Source: Bolinopsis microptera
Taxonomy: Eukaryota > Ctenophora > Tentaculata > Lobata > Bolinopsidae
Reading direction: 5' to 3'
NCBI RefSeq assembly: GCF_026151205.1
Contig: NC_087074.1
Coordinates: forward strand, 16,377,962 to 16,441,961
Length of the DNA stretch: 64,000 nt
The first letter of the stretch is position 1, and each line of letters opens with the position of its first letter. This document shows positions 46,338-56,914 of the stretch, in pieces. The notes under the pieces were generated by a model, which worked only from the letters and a program-made list of their open reading frames with translations, ran no database searches and had not been told where the DNA came from. Both the position numbers and the translations under genes were made by a program.

Positions 46338-46786
46338 ATGGTGAATAAATGACGGAATTTTCTTTTCTTTTCTGCAGTTTATGAGGAACCATTGGTTGTG
46401 TAGTTGCTTTTGCAGTTTTTCAGTTATAAGTAACGTCCCAAAGAGCGAGTCAAAGTATTGTCAAGAAACTTATTCGAGAAACACAGAATACACTGGATAA
46501 ACAAAATGCGCCTAAAAAGAACTCAAAAATAGCTTACTTATCATTACCTTATATAAATGAACAGACGTGTCGAAAAGTCTACTATACCCTAAGAAATCAA
46601 AACCTCTTGGATTCCACCAGGGTAACATTCACATCAGGACAACGTCTCATGGAAGCTTTAACAAGATCTAGCCTACAGCAAACAAAATGCAATAAACAAA
46701 GTGACAGCAAATGCTACCAGTGCGATAAATCCTGCATGATCAAAAACATTTGCTACCAATTAATATGCCAAATATGTAATAAGTCC

Positions 46787-47464
46787 TACCTTAATTCCCA
46801 AAAATTTGGGCGACAAAAAATTTGAGCGGGCCTCTCGCCCAAATTTTTTGCAGACCAAATTAATTGCATAAATCTTTTCCGTCTGCTAAATTTGTTGCTA
46901 ACCAAACTTTTGGCATTTGGCCTGTTATGTGGCCCTGAAATCTATAGAAAGATGGCTTTTTCTTCATATCCAAGTGAAATAATATTTGAAATTTTAGTTT
47001 TCTAATCTGTCATTCATGGCTTGACCAAGTAAAAAGGCTTATATTTTAAATGAATAGAAATAACTGGAATAGCTAACAGCTACTAATAAAACAAATGGCT
47101 AGAGGTACGGATAGCTAGAGATTTAAACAAGATCTGCAAATGTATATCTATCATTTTGTACTGTGCCATCTTCACTGTATTTTTTAGTAGTTATTGGGCA
47201 GATCGTAAATTTCATAATGTGAAACAACTCAGACTACCACCTACATGCTTAAAATTGAAAGCAAAATGACTGGAATAATAAGGAATAATAATGAACTAAG
47301 GCAAATATTTAACTGAAATTTTACTGGAAAATCGTTCATTTTTCGAAGAATTTGTGCTCAAATTTTCGGTCGCCCAAATGAGTTCAAATTTTCTGCCCAA
47401 ATTTTTCGGGCTCAAATAAATTGTGCTCAATATAATGGCACACAAATTTTTGGGAACTAAGGTA
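46787..47464. mobile_element. 674-bp MITE with TA duplication (Tc1/mariner-like)
   Basis: Terminal inverted repeats CCTTARTTCCCAAAAATTTG at 46789 and 47462, flanked by TA (46787-46788 and 47463-47464). PLE copy 1 gives the empty site (CCTACATTGG), which confirms the boundaries. The interior is rich in CCCAAATTTTT-type blocks in both orientations; no transposase. TA duplication suggests Tc1/mariner mobilisation. Confidence 0.85.
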
Positions 47465-48030
47465 CATTGGGGAAACTGGTAGGTTTAAAAGAAGTAGAGC
47501 CTGGGAACACTACAAATCAGTAAGGGATGGCAACAAATCTACGGCCATGGGTGATGGGGAAGCACTACCTAGAGGAGCATGCCTACATTTCAATGCCAAA
47601 CATACCGTTTCGGTTTATAGTTCGAAAAAGATGTAAAGACTATGTAATGTAGACCGTCAATTGTGGCAGTCGGTTCTAATAAAACGTGAAAACCCAGAAC
47701 ACAGAAATAAATACTCAATTGTCTGAGTCCGTAAATGAAGGTGATTGGATAAAATATACTTGGAAGTTAATGTAATATTGAACTTATTAACCTAGATAAT
47801 TTTTGATTACTCAGTTTTATGAAGGAGCTATCTTGGTAAAATGTTTGTAGTACTATGAGGAATTGTTCACGGCTTGTTGCGGTGTGGATTCTTTTAGCCG
47901 TTATATTTTATGTTTCTTTTGGAAAAATTTGTGATCTTTGTTGGGTTTCAAGATGTTATTTTTGTTGTTATATTTCGTAGTATTAATAGATTATTTTAAC
48001 ATTGTATCTTTGCAGCTATGTAAGTTTTCA

Positions 48031-48073
48031 GTACGTCCTGTTTATGACAAAGGCATGTAGCCGAAACGTCGAC
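48031..48073 (+). other. Hammerhead-like motif in PLE copy 2 (tentative)
   Basis: Same motif as at 43470-43512, here on the plus strand, without changes in the GGC-ATGTA-GCCGAAACGTC portion. Confidence 0.35.
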
Positions 48074-48674
48074 AAAGAATTATGTTTTAACACACTGAGT
48101 GGAGACTCTCATTTCGTCAACTACAATTAAAAATAAATTCTTATATATGTTGATAGAAAATATACTGGATGGGCATGTAATGCGAGTGTTATGCTCTGAA
48201 ATAGCGAGCATTGGGCCTTTATAAAAGATGCTAGATCTCAGGTCAGTCTGTGAGTAAATTGATAACCAGTCTAAGTTTTGTTCGTGTGTCGTTCCTTGTT
48301 TGGGTGTGTTAGGAGGGGAAAGTTCTGAAATCGATTTAGGTAACAAACTAGACATATTGCGATACTAAGAATATTTAAATTTGATTAAATAACTTGTTTT
48401 TCATTGATCCAATGATATAGTCTATTCTAATGACAGACATTAAAATTGACTGATATTAAAAAGTTATAATATCCTAGATAAGACACGAGTTCGCAGTGGA
48501 ATATTTTGGAAAAAATTCAGCGGAATTTAACTTGGACGGACTTTAAAATTTGAACGGACATTAACTTTAAGATGAACGCTAGGACCTCCAGCGTTCAACT
48601 AATGTCCGTTCAAATAAGGTATATTTAATAGAGCAACCTAGGGTCTACAGTTCTTAGATTGTGAGATATGTATA

Positions 48675-48783
48675 CAGCTGGTGAACGCTACTGACGAACA
48701 GGTCGAGAAGATGGGGGCTGCTGGCTACACCTTCTTCCTCAACAAAGGAGTGGATCCAGAAAAGAATGAGTTGAAGCTAAGGG
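48675..48783 (+). pseudogene. Photoprotein fragment (PP4)
   Basis: CAGCTGGTGAACGCTACTGA onward matches codons of about residues 64-94 of PP1 (QLVNATDEQVEKM, then FFLNKGVDPEK). After a ~20-bp deletion it continues with VEA-region sequence and then the match ends. Changes such as MRAAC to MGAAG mark it as decayed. It lies just outside the PLE pair, 8 kb beyond PP3. Confidence 0.85.
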
Positions 48784-48843
48784 ACAGATCACAGATGGTA
48801 ATAATGCATTCAGAGATTCCCTATACTATACACTATATATGTT

Positions 48844-49068
48844 ACTTTCCGTAAACTGTACACTGTGCACTGTAAACTGTACACTGGGGGGTACACTGTG
48901 CACTGTACACTGCACACTGTACACTGCACTGTACACTGCACACTGTAAACTGTACACTGTGCAGTGTACAGTGTAAACTGTACACTGTACACTGTACAGT
49001 GTAAACTGTAAACTGTACACTGTAAACTGTAAACTGTACACTGTACAGTTTACACTGTACACTGTACA
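48844..49068. repeat. GTACACT/GTAAACT minisatellite
   Basis: Irregular alternation of 7-bp GTACACT and GTAAACT units, with GTGCACT and inverted AGTGTAC forms. Because GTACAC/GTGTAC are mutual complements, the array can self-pair. The Tyr/Val/Cys-rich open frames here are by-products of the repeat. Confidence 0.9.
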
Positions 49069-49743
49069 AGTATATTAGAGGGAGCTGTTATACACTTGTT
49101 ATTTCTACGCAGTAGCTGTGTAAAGTGGTTTACAGAGGGTAGTATAAAACACTGTATGAATTATGATAGCAAAAGTCAGAATACATTTTGGCAAAAAGGG
49201 AAGATCAAAAAATCTGAACAATTTCAACAGTTATAATACGTACAAAATATACCAACTTTGCAAATTTCGAAGTCTCAGAACCAATATAATACAAATTAAT
49301 AGTTAATCTTATCAATAAAATTCAATTCATGCTGAGTATGCAGAAAAGTTTGAATTGGCAGACTATACCCTTGCCCCTCACAAGATCTAAGATATCCAAA
49401 CCCTTGAAGCTGTGCAAGCTTTCTTGCACGGGCAAGACTGAGTCTCTGTAAAGAGTATCATCAGCAGAGCAATCCTTTAGATTTACCATATCAGACTGGA
49501 ATTAAAGTGGGCTAATTCAAAACAGGTAACATAATTCAAAACACAGATCATCATAATTCATAAATTATCTAAAAAATTCTTCATAAACGTATCTTATATT
49601 CAAATGTTTGTGCCACACGAATCTCAAACATGAATGAAGTTAAACTTTATTTTGAAGGAAATGTCTTCGTTTGATTCGTTCTAATAATCTAATCAGTCAG
49701 GTGTCCATATAATTTAACCTAGCAAATTTTAAATGTATACACC
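49069..49743. other. Spacer downstream of the FAM210-like gene
   Basis: AT-rich, probably including the 3' UTR of the minus-strand gene that ends at 49744. No other feature recognised. Confidence 0.45.
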
Positions 49744-50740
49744 TCATTTATCCTTCTTATTTTCCGCAGCAGTATTAGTTACAGTAGTAGAGTATTTCCT
49801 CTTCTTCTTAAAAACCTTATCGATCTTCCTCTGGGTTTCAGTTTTTTTCTTATCAAATTTTCTCTGAGTTTCAGTATATTTGACCATCTGCCGGCTCCTA
49901 CGCTCGTTCCTCTTAGCCACGCCTCTTCTTATAGCCTTCACTGCGGGCTCCAGGTCGATCTCATCGTACTTCTTATCAAATCGTTCTATCCTCTGCTCAA
50001 TCCTAGCTAGAGTCACCTCATCCACCGCGGTTTCAGGTTGCATAACACCCATGTACCGGAGATTCCTAACCACCACAGGGACCATGATGGAGTCCAGTAC
50101 TAGTCGGAGGGGTGAGGTGAGCTTGTAGAGCAGCACTGCTATTATACCACTGGTGGCATTAGAGGACGTGGGAGAGAGGATGTCAGACTTGTCGTACCCT
50201 GCTTTAGCTAGGATGTTGTCCACGTTTATGTAGTTCTCCGCGAATGACAGCATCGCTGACACGTCGAAATCTCTGAAGTAGAAAAATTATGTTATCTCCT
50301 AGAATTTGATAACAAACGGAAGTTTGAGAAAACAGTAGTAGAAAATTGATTTAATAAAAACAAAATGGATATTATTGGGAAGCTTCTAGAGAGACAAACC
50401 TGGAGACAAGTAGATAAAACATGGCGAACGTCACAATGGAGGTGCACGTGTGGAACACGAAAAATACCGGCCCATACTCTTTCAGAAGCTTAACGATCAA
50501 TCGACCTCTTTTCTTAGGAGGTGCGGGCGGTGAGGGATTAGAATAGTGTCTACTCAAAACAAGATGCCTTTGAAACACATCAGATTTATTAAAGTTCGTT
50601 ATGTGTGGACGGGTTGATGCTGCAGAAAGACATGCTGATTGGAGAGTGACGATTGGCGATCTGAAAGTGGTTCTAGTGACAGAGTGGAGGCATGTTGGGC
50701 GTATAGCTGAGCTCTGAAAGAGAATTCTGAGGGATAACAT
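49744..50740 (-). CDS. FAM210-like (DUF1279) mitochondrial membrane protein
   Basis: Two coding exons, 50740-50400 and 50272-49744, joined at AG|GT and CAG|A with the frame intact (870 nt, 289 residues). The first ~50 residues lack acidic residues and are rich in Ser, Thr and Arg, as in a mitochondrial presequence. The DUF1279 core follows: LIVKLLKEYGPVFFVFHTCT with the first membrane segment (about 81-113), then a second hydrophobic stretch (SGIIAVLLYKLTSPLRLVL and VPVVVRN). The C-terminal ~90 residues are a Lys/Arg/Glu-rich helix with repeated TETQRKxDKK. FAM210A/B proteins sit in the inner mitochondrial membrane and are linked to mitochondrial translation or metabolism; which paralogue this is cannot be decided here. 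Confidence 0.85.
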
Positions 50741-50946
50741 CTCTAGTTTTCATGTCATAGCCATTTCGTCACTGCTGGATCGGAGGGTGAAAATAGTGTT
50801 GGATACAAAATTAACTGTAAATCGGATAAATGTATAATAGCCCAAATATATCCTAGTAAAACTCGATGACGTGGAAATTTATAGTCAAAAATCTTCAAGC
50901 AATGTTACAGTTTTATTGCTAGTTTTATGCTCTGCCTGAAAAACCA

Positions 50947-53798
50947 GTTAAGGACACGTTCATTGAAGTTTGAGGAAATTGGTAAATTTCTAAAACAGCG
51001 TTTTTGACGATAGTGGTTTAATTTTAACATATATTAATCTAGCGTGTTCATAAGTTCTGAACATTAGCCACGTGACCCATACTCCCATATGCACTGCTCA
51101 AAAATAAAATGTATTGCTTTTAGGCACTATTATGTAAAAAATGTCACATTTTTGTGACATTGTTTACCATAGCTGCCCAATTAGCATTTTTTGGTCTAAA
51201 ATATAGTAGATTAGGTCAATCTAACAATTATGATACAATGTAGGCCTAAAGGGCAGTGATCGAACGGCTTTAAGGCAACATTTTGTAAACTTTGTCACAC
51301 TCAGAATACGAGACCTCTTTTCTACTGTGAGGTGTCCATAAAACCCTTTCAACTCATTATTTGATAGTTCTTCTGCCAATCATAGCCCTAAAATATGTTG
51401 TTTTGAAAAGTTAACTTGAAATACATGCACTTGGCTATTGGGAAATGATGTAAATTCTGTCACATTATATGGAATTTGAAATTCTGGGTGAATTTCCGAA
51501 ATCATTTATATCTGATTTTGGTTTGGAAGGCGGGAAAACTCTATATATGAGGACGTAACACGGATACAGTTAATTGAAGTATAGCCCGGCAGTTGATGTA
51601 AACATCGTCACAAAATGATACGAAATCGTAAATGGACACGTTCATGTTGAAGTTTAAGGATATTGGTAAACCAAAAAAAATTGCGTGTTCAGAAGTTCTG
51701 TACATTAGCCACGTGACCCATACTTCCATATACACGGCTCAGAAATACAATTTATGGTTTTTAGGCACTATAATGTAAAAAATGTCACATTTTTGTGACT
51801 GTGTTAACCATAGCAGCCCAATTAGCATTTTTTGGTTTAAAATATAGTAGATTAGGTCATTCTAACAATTATGATACAACATTTGGCTAAAGGGCAGGGA
51901 TCGAACGGTTTTAAGGCAATATTTCGTAAACTTTGTCACACTCAGAATACGATACCTCTTTTCTACTGTGAGGTGTCCTCAAAACCCTTTCAACTCATTA
52001 TTTGATAGTTTTTCTACTAATCATAGCCCTAAAATATGTTGTTTTGAAAAGTTAGCAAATACATGCACTTATTGGGAAATGATGTAAATTCTGTCACATT
52101 ATATTGAATTTAAAATTTTGGGTGAATTGCCGAAATCATTTATATCTGATTTTGGTTTGGAAGGCGGGAAAATTGTATATAAGGACGATGCACGGATAGA
52201 GCTGATTCAAGTTAAGGGCAGTTGATGTAAAAATTGTCACAATAATAAAAAGGGCAGTTGATATGAAAGAAAATCTATCTAACTAATGCAATGGCTGATG
52301 TGACGAAATTTACATTTCTTGACCCTATTTTGAAGAAACATGCCTCGATTAGAATTCAATATTCTTCCAGGAATTATTAGTAGGTTATTATTCAGCAGAT
52401 CATCAGAACTCAAGTTTGACAATTCTGAGTTTAATTATACGAAGTTACCGAAATGTGACGAAATTCACTTTTCCTGCCCCAAAAGTATAATTTCAATGTG
52501 ATGAAAAATGGGCATGGGTTTCTGTATTTCCTTTGTCTCTGAATTAATCATTTCAAACTATAATTAGGACTGTTGATGTGAAAGAAAATGTATCTAAATT
52601 TTACAATGACGTATGTGACGAAATTTACATTTCTTGACCCTATTTTGAAGAACCATACCCCGATTAGAATTCAATATTCTTCCAGGAATTATTGGTAGGT
52701 TATTTTTCAGCAAATCAGAACCCAAGTTTAACAATGCTGAGTTTGATATCACTAATTTACCGAAATGTGACGAAATTTACTTTTCCTGCCCCAACAGTAT
52801 AATTTCAATGTGATGAAAAATGGGCATGGGTTTCTATATTTCCTGTATAAATCCATTCCAACTATAATAAGGGCAGTTGATATGAAAGAAAATCTATCTA
52901 ACTAATGCAATGGCTGATGTGACGAAATTTACATTTCTTGCCCCTATTTTGAAGAATCATACCTCAATTAGTATATAATGTTACTTTATCACCATCACTA
53001 TGTCGATAAATTAGTTATTTTGCAAACACGGAGCAAATAAAGTTATAATATTTTTTTTGTGACGAAATTTACAAATTTTTACCCTGTTCAGGTGTTGAAA
53101 TTTATCCAATGTTAACATATCACTGCCATATAATAATTTATATGACCGGCGTATGGTTGAAATATTGTTAATTGATCCATAGTACGTAATATAGGGTGTT
53201 TAAGTTGGTATACTAATATTTACTCAATTTCGCACATGTTGAGATATCATACAAATTTATGTGACTAAATTTACCTATTTCTGCCTTCTGTATTTGTATT
53301 TGCGTATAACAATGAAATATGTGAACAATTCCAAACACATTCAGCTCACAAAATAATGCTAGACTATTCGGTATTTCTTGTCAGGATGTCATAAACATCC
53401 CTCATATAAATTTCTTAAATGTGTGACGGAGTTTACATGGTGCTACCATTTAAGGAAAAAAGTCGCTACATATGTAGATAATAGCCATATACAGCTATTC
53501 TATGAATTGGAAATTCGAAAATTTGGTCAAACACGGCAACAAGGGGTCCATATAAACTCCGTCACGTTTTTATAGTGTGACAAAGTTTACAACTCACTGC
53601 CGGCCGCATTTAAGCGATATCTTATCGTCTGATAAAGATATCGTTATGCGACAAAGTTTATCTAGAGGATGAAACGATTATCTTAGGGTTAGAGGGTTTA
53701 TATAGTTTCATAGTGTGACACATTTTAAATCATCGTGCCATTCAGTAGGGTCACTAATATTTACCAATATCCTCAAACTTCAATGAACGTGTCCTTAA
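50947..53798. mobile_element. 2.84-kb TTAA-flanked non-autonomous element with periodic motif
   Basis: Inverted termini GGACACGTTCATTGAAGTTT (start 50951) and its reverse complement (end 53794) extend about 37 bp. TTAA flanks both ends (50947-50950, 53795-53798). The left end is duplicated internally at 51634, giving a 683-bp tandem repeat. A ~310-bp unit repeats at about 52260, 52570 and 52870. About 20 copies of GTGACGAAATTTAC or its relatives recur every ~150 bp, inverted in the left half and direct in the right half. No protein is encoded. It lies between the FAM210-like gene and CCT5. Confidence 0.85.
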
Positions 53799-54894
53799 GG
53801 AAAAATTCCGGTTAATCAGTTCTTATAATAAATCGCTGGTCACGAGGGCACGACAGCGTTCTCATTTTAGAATTTAACCCCAAGTTTATCAACTCGCGTT
53901 TTAGCCGATTCTGTTCTTCCTAATTTAAGTATATATATTACACAGTATAAAATCAGTTTATCGTTTCAAACTCGAGGTGATTAACGAAGTTTGTGTTGAT
54001 CCGTGTTGGTGGTTTCTTTACTTTTCCACAGTCGTGTTTCTAGCCTAGGACTGACTGAAAAGTTACTTAGTATCACATATTTGGAATGTAAACAAATTAT
54101 ATTAACTTCTGCAAAGATTAAACAAAACGACGGCATTTAGAATGTGGGTACTTACTAGGCTGTTGAAAAGAAGGTTGAATGTAGATACTGCCGACAATTC
54201 CTGTTTCAGATGTTAGACTGTTTTTCTTGAGCTAGTTTAACCGCATGTTAAGTGGCGGGGATGAGCAACTCCGTTAAATCAGGTCGTCAAAATAATGGTG
54301 AAGGTATTCGTAGGTACGAAATAAGACGGTGTTTTGTCTGCTGTTTTTCCTAGATCAACCTCCCAGTCTGTCAGTTTTCTGTTCATCGCCATGGTGATCA
54401 TGATTCATGAAAATCGGTTGCCATTTCTGGAATAAAATTTAGGGTTAAACCACGCTTAGAATCATTTTCTGTCAGATTTATAGAACAATTCAACTATCTA
54501 CAACTTTACTTTTCCAGCCGTTGTCGTCAGGACAGACCTCGACAACAGATGAATAATGGATTCTCGTGCTTTGGAAATAAGAAACTTCTAGCAAAAGACG
54601 CGCGCATAAAGCGCGTAATAACGGTAAAAAGCACCGCTCAAAGGTGTTGCGACAAGCAAAAGTCGCTCGGCGTTCGCGCGCGCCGACCAATCATGCATTC
54701 GTTTCTTATGCTTCAGAAGTTTCTAGTTACAAGGCAGCTTGAGATCGAATTCATGATGTCATGCAATGTATACGAATTCAAAGACACAAATGAAGATAGG
54801 CAAATGATATAAAAATATTATCAAATATAACGAGATAAATATATACACAAACTGCAAGTAAATCTCAACGAGTCCTTGTTAAAAAAGCAGGCTC
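53799..54894. other. Spacer downstream of CCT5
   Basis: AT-rich with a short GC-rich patch (about 54595-54690, several CGCGC motifs). Includes the likely CCT5 3' UTR. Frames of 66-87 codons overlap on opposite strands and resemble nothing known. Confidence 0.45.
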
Positions 54895-56514
54895 TTATTC
54901 TCCCTCTCCAGGACTCCGTACATCGTCGATCTTGAGAATCATTCTTACAAGCTGTGTGGCTAACATTATCTGTTGCTTCTTACCGATCAGAGTCTCAATG
55001 ACATGCTGCACCTTCATGTCATTCTCTCCGGCGTCCATGCAGTCGATACCAAGACGAGGATTATCTTCTTTGATCTGTCGAGATTTTACTTCAGCGAGTG
55101 TAGCGAAAGGAGCTAATCCTGAGTTCTCTGCAAGGGCCATGGGAACTGATTCCAGAGCATCTGCAAACGCTCTCATAGCGTACTGCTCAATACTGGGAAC
55201 CTTGTCGGCGGCAGCACTGACAGCAATAGCACAGGAGATTTCATTGGAACCACCTCCATATACGATACGGTTATCACGCACCAGATTTCTGATTACACAC
55301 ATAGCATCCCAAATACTGCGCTTAGCTTCCTGGACTATCATGGTGTTGGAGCCTCTCAGGAAGAGGGTAACTGCTCGGGTGTTCTTGCAATCTTCTATCA
55401 CCATCATTCTGTCTTTGGTAGTTCCGAACTCGATCTCTCTTACTTTTCCAGCATAGCCCAGTTTATCAGGTGTCAGCTCACTGAATCTTGGTACAATACG
55501 TCCGCCGGTTGCAATAGCAATGAGTTCTATCTCAGGACCTCCCACCCAACGTACTGCGGGTAGCTCGTTCTGTAGACACAGATGGTTTGCTTCGTCATCA
55601 AATCCCCACTGGCAGATAGCAAGGTTAGCTCCGCTATCTTTAATCTTCTTAATCATGTCAATAAACTGCTCCTTTTCGTACGCGTGAAGTTTGTTGTAAT
55701 CTTCTACTGAGCCTACGTTCAGGTTGTGCTTGGTTTTGGGCTTTGGGGGCTCGAAGGCACAGGTTAGGATAGCCATCTTGACATCGTTCAACTCCTTTGG
55801 CATCTGGCTGTGACTCATGGTCTTGTCAATAATGACTCCTTTAACCAACTGAGAATCCTCCAACTTACCGCCAGTCTTACATTCGATCTTAATCAAGTCA
55901 AATGACACGTCTTTTCTCTCCAGATCTGCAACAGAGAGGATAGCATCAACAGCCATCTCAGCGAACTTCCTTCCACATCTGTTCACAATCTTGGATCCGA
56001 GTGTGGTCATGGCGGTCTTGACAAGTGGCTCCTTGTTATCTTTATCTACTATGAATGTGTCTGTAATGGTATTCATGTGCTCAATAGCAATCTGTGCAGC
56101 ATTCTCGTAACCGTCAGCAACTCTGATAGGATGTATTCCTCGCTCCAGTAGGATCTCTGCCTGCTCCAGGAGTGCACCAGCCAACACTACTACTCCCGTA
56201 GTACCATCTCCAATCTCATCATCTTGAGATTTAGACAACTGTACCATGAGTTTAGCGATCTGATGTTCCACATCCATCTTCTCCAGGATTGTAGCTCCGT
56301 CGTTGGTGACGGTGATGTCTCCATCTGATGACACTAGAATCTTGTCCAGACCTTTGGGTCCAAGAGAGGAGCGCAGACACTGAGCAACTGATCTGGCGGC
56401 CATGATGTGGGACTTTTGAGCGTCAAGTCCGGACATACGGGACTTTGTACTTTGGTCCTTGAGGATGATGAAGGGTTGACCATATTCGTCAAATGCGATT
56501 TGTCCGCCTTGCAT
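54895..56514 (-). CDS. CCT5: Chaperonin TRiC/CCT subunit epsilon
   Basis: A single-exon gene of 539 residues, the normal length for CCT subunits. CCT5 is one of eight different subunits of the cytosolic double-ring chaperonin that folds actin, tubulin and other proteins using ATP. Epsilon identity rests on the N-terminus ([15 protein letters not shown]), [13 protein letters not shown] and the C-terminus [15 protein letters not shown]-site motifs: LGPKG (51-55), NDGATI (71-76), GDGTTG (102-107), and VYGGGSNEI near 410. The ATG lies 12 nt after TTATTATAG, a strong 3' splice-site candidate, so a 5' UTR intron or trans-splicing is likely. It lies 400 bp downstream of the CCT8 stop codon on the same strand. 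Confidence 0.97.
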   Translation of the reverse strand: MQGGQIAFDEYGQPFIILKDQSTKSRMSGLDAQKSHIMAARSVAQCLRSSLGPKGLDKILVSSDGDITVTNDGATILEKMDVEHQIAKLMVQLSKSQDDEIGDGTTGVVVLAGALLEQAEILLERGIHPIRVADGYENAAQIAIEHMNTITDTFIVDKDNKEPLVKTAMTTLGSKIVNRCGRKFAEMAVDAILSVADLERKDVSFDLIKIECKTGGKLEDSQLVKGVIIDKTMSHSQMPKELNDVKMAILTCAFEPPKPKTKHNLNVGSVEDYNKLHAYEKEQFIDMIKKIKDSGANLAICQWGFDDEANHLCLQNELPAVRWVGGPEIELIAIATGGRIVPRFSELTPDKLGYAGKVREIEFGTTKDRMMVIEDCKNTRAVTLFLRGSNTMIVQEAKRSIWDAMCVIRNLVRDNRIVYGGGSNEISCAIAVSAAADKVPSIEQYAMRAFADALESVPMALAENSGLAPFATLAEVKSRQIKEDNPRLGIDCMDAGENDMKVQHVIETLIGKKQQIMLATQLVRMILKIDDVRSPGEGE

Positions 56515-56914
56515 GTTGTTGAGTAGCTATAATAAGATAAAGTTAGCATTGGTAACAGCAAATCAGAATAAATATGTATATTCATGAATAATTTCAAGTA
56601 GGAATAACGATCAGTGCAGTAGACTGACGAATTGTTTGGAATTTCAAGATGCAGGTTAGCCCAGAATTAACAACATGTCACAACATTCAGACAGACATTA
56701 CTGATAATACTGAGGATAATATTAGAAATCTTTGTGGTCCTGTAAGCCTGACATATTGTTAAATCTGGTTCACCCTTTGTTAATTAAAATAGCAATAAGA
56801 GACAATACTCAGTGAAGTAGAATGGCATCATCTTAGATACAAAATAAAAATAAATATGAGCTCATTATATTATACAAATACAAAATCAGATAAACGTCCT
56901 TCAACTCCAGCGCT

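Larger units (their letters stand above)
46456..48135 (+). pseudogene. 5'-truncated second PLE copy
   Basis: Starts within the RT C-terminal linker (KKLIRETQNTLDKQ) and continues through the cysteine region to NKSY, where a 674-bp element interrupts. It resumes with IGETGRFKRSRAWEHYKSV and runs to the 3' UTR and end. Nearly identical to copy 1 over the shared length, apart from a small insertion after STAMG that shifts the frame. Confidence 0.85.
43356..48148. mobile_element. Head-to-head pair of Penelope-like elements with 13-bp direct repeats
   Basis: Copy 1 (minus strand, about 43400-46455) and copy 2 (plus strand, about 46456-48135) have the same 3' region in opposite orientations, meeting 5' to 5'. 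The outer ends both carry CTACAATTAAAAATAAAT-like sequence, and the direct repeat AATTCTTATATAT lies at 43356-43368 and 48136-48148. Inverted, partial multimers are typical of Penelope-like elements (PLEs). About 30 bp of unexplained sequence separate the left direct repeat from copy 1. Confidence 0.8.

Noticed and set aside
54932-55456. 174-codon plus-strand frame over CCT5 (and 57945-58391 over CCT8)
   Set aside because: Antisense to strongly conserved chaperonin exons; the length reflects the codon use of the real gene.
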